DNA of 17,797 bases, from contig JAGTUY010000288.1 in the NCBI GenBank assembly GCA_018224455.1, positions 1-17,797 on the forward strand. Reading direction: 5' to 3'. A model generated the notes under the pieces. The model was not told the DNA's origin. It did no database searches and worked only from the letters and a program-made list of their open reading frames with translations. Source of the stretch: Desulfosarcina sp. GTDB taxonomy: Bacteria > Desulfobacterota > Desulfobacteria > Desulfobacterales > Desulfosarcinaceae. Of the stretch, positions 14,608 through 17,797 are shown one piece after another. The position numbers and the translations under genes are program-made. How positions within the stretch are numbered: position 1 is the first letter of the stretch; every line of letters begins with the position of its first letter.

Positions 14608-14952
14608 GTGAAGGACAATGGTAATAAGTTTTCCATCATCGACAAAGGGATGACCGTAGATGGTTCCCTGGTAGGCAAGGGCAATCTGGTGGTCAAGGGG
14701 TCGGTCAAGGGCACCCTCACCGGTGAAAGCGTGGTCATCAGCGAGGAGGGTCACATCGCGGCCGACACCAAAGCAGACACCTTGACGGTCGGAGGCAGCA
14801 TCGAGGGCCGTGTGGAAACGACGGGGCAGTTGGTTATTCTGGCCACGGGAAAATGCACCGGTGAGATTATTTGCGGGGATCTGGTGGTAGAGGCCGGCGG
14901 CCGCCTGGATGCTCGGGTGACCTGCAAAGGGCCGGCCCAGGGAAAAAAATAA
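14608..14952 (+). CDS. Bactofilin (DUF583/BacA-type cytoskeletal protein)
   Basis: A 114-residue protein consisting almost wholly of the bactofilin beta-helix, with the usual repeating short strands: GMTVDGSLVGKGNLVVKGSV, KGTLTGESVVISEEGHI, ADTLTVGGSIEGRVETTGQL and ATGKCTGEIICGDLVVEAGG. Bactofilins polymerise without nucleotide at the inner membrane and position envelope enzymes. Short polar tails flank the core. The start is GTG 14608 with AGGAG seven bases upstream; the ATG at 14605 is out of frame. The partner is likely the preceding membrane protein. Confidence 0.9.
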   Translation: MKDNGNKFSIIDKGMTVDGSLVGKGNLVVKGSVKGTLTGESVVISEEGHIAADTKADTLTVGGSIEGRVETTGQLVILATGKCTGEIICGDLVVEAGGRLDARVTCKGPAQGKK

Positions 14953-14954
14953 TG

Positions 14955-15097
14955 GTGCCCGTCCAGAAACGGCATCTTTTGGTCCAGGCCTGCGTTCTCG
15001 CTCTACAGAAATCCTCGACGTAGCGCAGCTACGCCTGCGGTTTCTATCTCACTGCGGCCTTGACCTGAACCAAAATCTACCATTTCTGGATGGACAC
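14955..15097. repeat. 143-base imperfect palindromic element (MITE-like)
   Basis: GTGCCCGTCCAGAAA at the left end matches GTGTCCATCCAGAAA read on the other strand from the right end. The symmetry axis is exactly at 15026, inside CGTAGC-GCA-GCTACG. By my hand count about 44 of 70 arm positions pair, with an unpaired stretch around arm positions 37-50, and several mismatches are G/A or C/T changes compatible with wobble pairing. No transposase and no terminal target duplication were evident. It fills the bactofilin-rplM gap. Confidence 0.65.
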
Positions 15098-15126
15098 GAT
15101 GTCCGTGTTATGTCTACGAAGTTATT

Positions 15127-15152
15127 GGACACCGGCAAAACAATAGGTGTCC
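15127..15152 (+). other. Hairpin upstream of the rplM promoter
   Basis: GGACACC (15127-15133) and GGTGTCC (15146-15152) form a perfect 7-base stem with a 12-base loop. No T-run follows directly (CAGCCAATAAAAA), so terminator function is doubtful. Together with the palindrome and the promoter it accounts for the 315-base non-coding stretch 14953-15267. Confidence 0.4.
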
Positions 15153-15203
15153 CAGCCAATAAAAATCGTTGCTTTTAGACCTTGCCAGGGCCATACTTTT
15201 TTC

Positions 15204-15232
15204 TTGACACGTGAGAGATTATCCATTAATAG
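15204..15232 (+). promoter_or_regulatory. Promoter of rplM-rpsI
   Basis: A perfect -35 TTGACA lies at 15204-15209, followed by an AT-rich CATTAATAG at 15224-15232. The best-spaced (17) -10 is TAATAG, and ATTAAT at 15225 is an alternative with 15. Transcription would start near 15238, about 30 bases before the rplM GTG. This argues against starting rplM at the in-frame ATG 15211, which would lie inside the promoter. Confidence 0.6.
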
Positions 15233-15267
15233 TCCCTGATTCTAAGCAACGAACGGGAGCAAAAAAG

Positions 15268-15705
15268 GTGAAAAAATATACCTACAGCGCAAAAGACGCT
15301 GATAATCAAAACAAATGGTGGGTGGTTAATGCCGAGGGTGCCATCCTTGGCCGGCTGGCCTCCCAGGTTGCCGCCGCACTGCGCGGCAAAAACAATCCGC
15401 TCTATACCCCCCATGCGGATCTGGGTGATTCGGTGGTGGTGATCAATGCCGAAAAGATCGTCCTCACCGGCAGAAAAATGGAACAGAAGAACTACTACCG
15501 CCACAGCGGCTACATCGGCGGGTTAAAGACCATTACCGCCAGAAAACTGATTGAGAAAAGGCCTGAAGATGTGATCCGGTTCGCCGTTAAAGGCATGCTG
15601 CCAAAAAATAGTCTGGGGCGCAGGCTATACAAGAAGCTAAAGGTCTATGCCGGGGATCAGCATCCCCATGAGGCCCAGCAGCCGGAAACGATGAGCATCC
15701 AATAA
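15268..15705 (+). CDS. rplM: 50S ribosomal protein L13
   Basis: The protein has 145 residues, close to the family's ~142. L13 hallmarks are WWVVNAEGAILGRLASQVA, GDSVVVINAEKIVLTGRK, KNYYRHSGYIGGLK and AVKGMLPKNSLGRRLYKKLK, followed by YAGDQHPHEAQQP. It is an early-assembly large-subunit protein. GTG 15268 is chosen because GGGAG is eight bases upstream, the length fits, and the longer frame from 15211 begins inside the promoter. It forms the conserved rplM-rpsI pair with a 44-base gap. Confidence 0.97.
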   Translation: MKKYTYSAKDADNQNKWWVVNAEGAILGRLASQVAAALRGKNNPLYTPHADLGDSVVVINAEKIVLTGRKMEQKNYYRHSGYIGGLKTITARKLIEKRPEDVIRFAVKGMLPKNSLGRRLYKKLKVYAGDQHPHEAQQPETMSIQ

Positions 15706-15749
15706 GTGCAGGGGAAACCCTAGCATAAAGTCGATTACTGGGGAATTTC

Positions 15750-16145
15750 ATGGCAACAGAAAAAACAAATTACGCTACCGGAAAAAGAAAGAGTGCCATC
15801 GCTAGAACGTGGATCAAGCCCGGCACCGGTGTCATTACTGTTAACGATCGGCCTGCGGATGAGTATTTTTCAGTGGGTACGGCCAGGACCATTTTGCGGC
15901 AGCCACTGGCCCTGACCAATAATCTGGATGCCTTCGACATTGATATCAAAGTCCATGGGGGCGGTATTTCCGGACAGGCCGGGGCAGTGCGCCACGGCAT
16001 CACCAAGGCCCTGATCCTCTTCGATCCCGATTTACGACCCTCCCTGAAGCGCGCCGGTTATATTAAACGGGACCCGAGAGAAAAAGAGAGAAAGAAATAC
16101 GGCCAGAAGGGTGCCCGGGCCCGGTTCCAGTTCTCCAAACGCTAA
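15750..16145 (+). CDS. rpsI: 30S ribosomal protein S9
   Basis: A 131-residue S9 of normal length. Conserved blocks are YATGKRKSAIARTWIKPGTG, IKVHGGGISGQAGAVRHGIT and the basic tail DPREKERKKYGQKGARARFQ, ending in FSKR, whose terminal KR reaches the P-site tRNA. GGGGAA lies four bases before the ATG. It is co-transcribed with rplM and ends 20 bases before a strong terminator. Confidence 0.98.
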   Translation: MATEKTNYATGKRKSAIARTWIKPGTGVITVNDRPADEYFSVGTARTILRQPLALTNNLDAFDIDIKVHGGGISGQAGAVRHGITKALILFDPDLRPSLKRAGYIKRDPREKERKKYGQKGARARFQFSKR

Positions 16146-16165
16146 TATTCTCATTTCATATACAC

Positions 16166-16199
16166 AAAAAGGGAGCAGAATGCATTCTGCTCCCTTTTT
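16166..16199. terminator. Bidirectional intrinsic terminator between rpsI and the M24 peptidase
   Basis: A perfect 34-base palindrome: AAAAA, GGGAGCAGAAT, then its exact complement ATTCTGCTCCC around a central GC, then TTTTT. It gives a GC-rich stem with a T-run on both strands, serving the convergent rpsI (+) and peptidase (-) genes, whose stops are within 25 bases. Confidence 0.93.
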
Positions 16200-16202
16200 G
16201 CG

Positions 16203-17402
16203 TTAGACCGATACGATCTGCTGCTCGGCATGCGTCAACTGGTCGAGACCGTTTGGAGTGACCACATGGGTGTTCTCGATTCCGACGACCCCTTTGCCCG
16301 GAAAGACCAGCTTCGGCTCCAGCGCGATTACCATGCCTGCCTCCAATTGGGTCGTCTGACCATGGGCCAGAAAAGGAAATTCATCCAGCTCCAGCCCCAC
16401 GCCATGACCGATGAATCGTATGCGGTCGGTCCCGGCACCCATGAAATGCGCATCAACCCCCTTCCGGGCGGCAATCTCAATGGCCGCCGAATAAAGATCC
16501 CCGGCGCTTGTGCCGGGCGTAGCCATGGTTTTGATTTGCTCCTGCAGGTCCAGCATGTGGGCATGGGCATCCACCAATTGCTGAGGCGGGCGGCCGATGG
16601 CATAGATCCGGGTGTGGTCGCTGATGTAGCCCTTCCAGGCAAATACATAATCAAATAAAATCGGTTCATGCCGTCTTATTTTGCGGAAACTGGGCCCTTG
16701 GGCCACGGCAGCGCTGACGGATGCACCTCCGGTGGGAGAAGCCAGGAAACTGGGCACCGCTGCGGCGGGCCCGGACATGAGGTGCCCATAGAACATTTCT
16801 GCGCCCCACAGGCGCATGCGTACGATTCCTTGGTGGCCCAGTCTACGGGCCTGCGCTTCAACCATTCCGGCCAACTCGATTTCGGTCAATCCCTCGCGCA
16901 GCAGATCGGGTACCGCTTCCGCCACCTGGTCGGAAAAGGCTGCCGCCTGCCGAATCAGATTCAGTTCGTAAGCGGATTTGACCGCCCGAACCATGCGGAT
17001 CGGTAGTGAGATGTCCCGAATCTCCACCGCAGGAAACAGCCGCTGATAGGAAAAAAAGAGGTTTGCCGGCAGCACATCCAGCTCCATGCCCATGACCGCC
17101 GGTGGTTTCAGACCATTTTCCTGAATCAGGGTCATCAGCTGTTTCGGGCTGTTCAACGAAAGGATGGTTGAAAGGGGAGACTCTTCCCTGGCCCGCTGCA
17201 TGCTTTTGCGGACCATCAGCAGGGGTGGGCCCTGGGCGGGTATGTAGAGATGCGATTGCTGGATGGTCCCTGAGAAATAAAACAGGTCCGTATTTTGCAG
17301 GATCAGCGCGCCGTCGACGCCCTCCTGCAACAGCCTCCGCTGGAGTTTCTCGATGCGTTGGTCGATTTCAGTTTTCGGCGTGGAAAAGCCTGGGTCGGTC
17401 AT
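16203..17402 (-). CDS. M24-family Xaa-Pro aminopeptidase/dipeptidase
   Basis: A 399-residue cytoplasmic metallopeptidase. The N-terminal creatinase-like domain (about 12-145, QRIEKLQRRLLQEGVDGALI) is followed by the pita-bread catalytic domain. All five metal ligands are in place: D251 (ILFDYV), D262 (YISDHTRIY), H333 (FIGHGVGLELDE), E362 (VIALEPK) and E376 (GIENTHV). Members cleave the residue before proline or hydrolyse X-Pro dipeptides; which applies here cannot be told. ATG 17402 is chosen because AGGAGG lies nine bases upstream; the frame is open to 17423, but that start would place the AGGAGG inside the gene. It is convergent with rpsI across the shared terminator and its promoter is not evident. 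Confidence 0.93.
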   Translation of the reverse strand: MTDPGFSTPKTEIDQRIEKLQRRLLQEGVDGALILQNTDLFYFSGTIQQSHLYIPAQGPPLLMVRKSMQRAREESPLSTILSLNSPKQLMTLIQENGLKPPAVMGMELDVLPANLFFSYQRLFPAVEIRDISLPIRMVRAVKSAYELNLIRQAAAFSDQVAEAVPDLLREGLTEIELAGMVEAQARRLGHQGIVRMRLWGAEMFYGHLMSGPAAAVPSFLASPTGGASVSAAVAQGPSFRKIRRHEPILFDYVFAWKGYISDHTRIYAIGRPPQQLVDAHAHMLDLQEQIKTMATPGTSAGDLYSAAIEIAARKGVDAHFMGAGTDRIRFIGHGVGLELDEFPFLAHGQTTQLEAGMVIALEPKLVFPGKGVVGIENTHVVTPNGLDQLTHAEQQIVSV

Positions 17403-17653
17403 GGGGGTGACCTCCTTTCTCAAGGGTTGCAGGCTGCGTATAAATGGGCAGACCGACAGTTGATCTCAAAAATAAGACCCGGCCTGATGCAAAGTCAAGT
17501 GCTTGGAAATCTCGACGCCGGGGCTGCGGTCATTTCGCCGGTCGGCGCGATGGCGGGGTGTCGACATTCCCGAAGGCTTTCGCTGTCGTGCAAGCGCCCG
17601 CAGACGAAGGCGCCATAGGGTGAAGGGCATGCCAGCCGCGCGTGCGTCTTTCC

Positions 17654-17682
17654 TTGACTTCAACGGGGCTTTTGCCTAATCT
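17654..17682 (+). promoter_or_regulatory. Sigma70-like promoter reading out of the window
   Basis: TTGACT at 17654-17659, a 17-base spacer and TAATCT at 17677-17682 give a near-consensus promoter. Transcription would start near 17689 and run at least 108 bases with no start codon plus ribosome binding site. Confidence 0.55.
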
Positions 17683-17689
17683 AAGGCAA
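17672..17689. promoter_or_regulatory. Perfect dyad TTGCCT-AATCTA-AGGCAA over the right-edge promoter -10
   Basis: Six-base half sites TTGCCT and AGGCAA are separated by six bases and straddle the -10 hexamer and the likely start point. This is a repressor-operator arrangement. The regulator is unknown. Confidence 0.45.
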
Positions 17690-17797
17690 CTTCCGTCCGG
17701 TATGCGCGGAGCTGAGCCATTTTCCCAGGTAACATCGGTTATTTTTAATCCGGGCCTGCAATCGCGGCCCCATTAGCACCCGGTAAGGTAAACCGCC

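Larger units (their letters stand above)
17403..17797. other. Non-coding right edge of the window
   Basis: No gene is supported here. The open frames (plus 17295-17618, minus 17466-17663) lack ribosome binding sites and resemble no family. The stretch 17510-17645 is GC-rich with several short complementary runs. Beyond it lies a rightward promoter (17654-17682) with a leader containing GGGCC/GGCCC (17752-17770), probably the 5' untranslated part of a gene starting outside the window. Confidence 0.45.

Noticed and set aside
17466..17663. A 65-codon minus-strand Arg-rich frame near the right edge
   Set aside because: The composition is that of translated GC-rich non-coding DNA. No start signal or homology was recognised.
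1..17797. CRISPR array, insertion sequence, prophage or tRNA
   Set aside because: No regularly spaced direct repeats, transposase or integrase motifs, or tRNA-like cloverleaf were seen on either strand.

Overview
The window looks like a chromosomal, mostly housekeeping region of a Gram-negative bacterium. It is probably a Desulfobacterota (Desulfosarcina/Desulfobacteraceae-like) organism. That is an inference from the style of the proteins: a class-B five-helix fumarate reductase/succinate dehydrogenase in C-A-B order, an HTH-plus-PTS-IIA remnant of the type I associate with that phylum, and the RuvA and bactofilin variants. No rRNA, tRNA, CRISPR array, phage or intact insertion sequence was seen.

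Left part (1-5485), all on the minus strand. Read in the direction of transcription from the right: an HD-domain nucleotidase-like gene; frdC, frdA and frdB for a membrane-bound, menaquinone-linked, probably di-heme succinate:quinone oxidoreductase; a decayed C-terminal stub of an MscS channel gene; a decayed gene that joined an excisionase-type HTH to a PTS EIIA domain; and the N-terminal half of a ClC chloride channel gene that leaves the window at base 1. The zone between frdB and the ClC gene is therefore a small gene graveyard, not empty DNA.

Middle part (5640-11001), plus strand. A sigma70-like promoter overlapped by a perfect TTGTATA-GT-TATACAA dyad precedes a complete Tol-Pal envelope cluster: tolQ, tolR, tolA, tolB, pal, cpoB(ybgF). 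TolQRA form the inner-membrane motor, TolB is the periplasmic propeller, Pal is the peptidoglycan-binding outer-membrane lipoprotein, and CpoB is a lipoprotein/TPR partner. The 252-base pal-cpoB gap is packed with consecutive hairpins.

Next (11111-14952), plus strand. The complete Holliday-junction set ruvC-ruvA-ruvB is followed by a gene of unknown function encoding a single-pass membrane protein with a Pro/Ala-rich stalk and a beta-type domain, and then a small bactofilin, which suggests a cytoskeleton/envelope pair.

Right part (14955-17797). A 143-base imperfect palindrome (MITE-like) and a second hairpin precede a promoter for rplM-rpsI (ribosomal proteins L13 and S9). A perfectly symmetric bidirectional terminator separates rpsI from a convergent M24-family Xaa-Pro peptidase. 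The last 395 bases carry no gene I can support, but they contain a good rightward promoter whose -10 lies inside another perfect dyad. It presumably drives a gene beyond the window.
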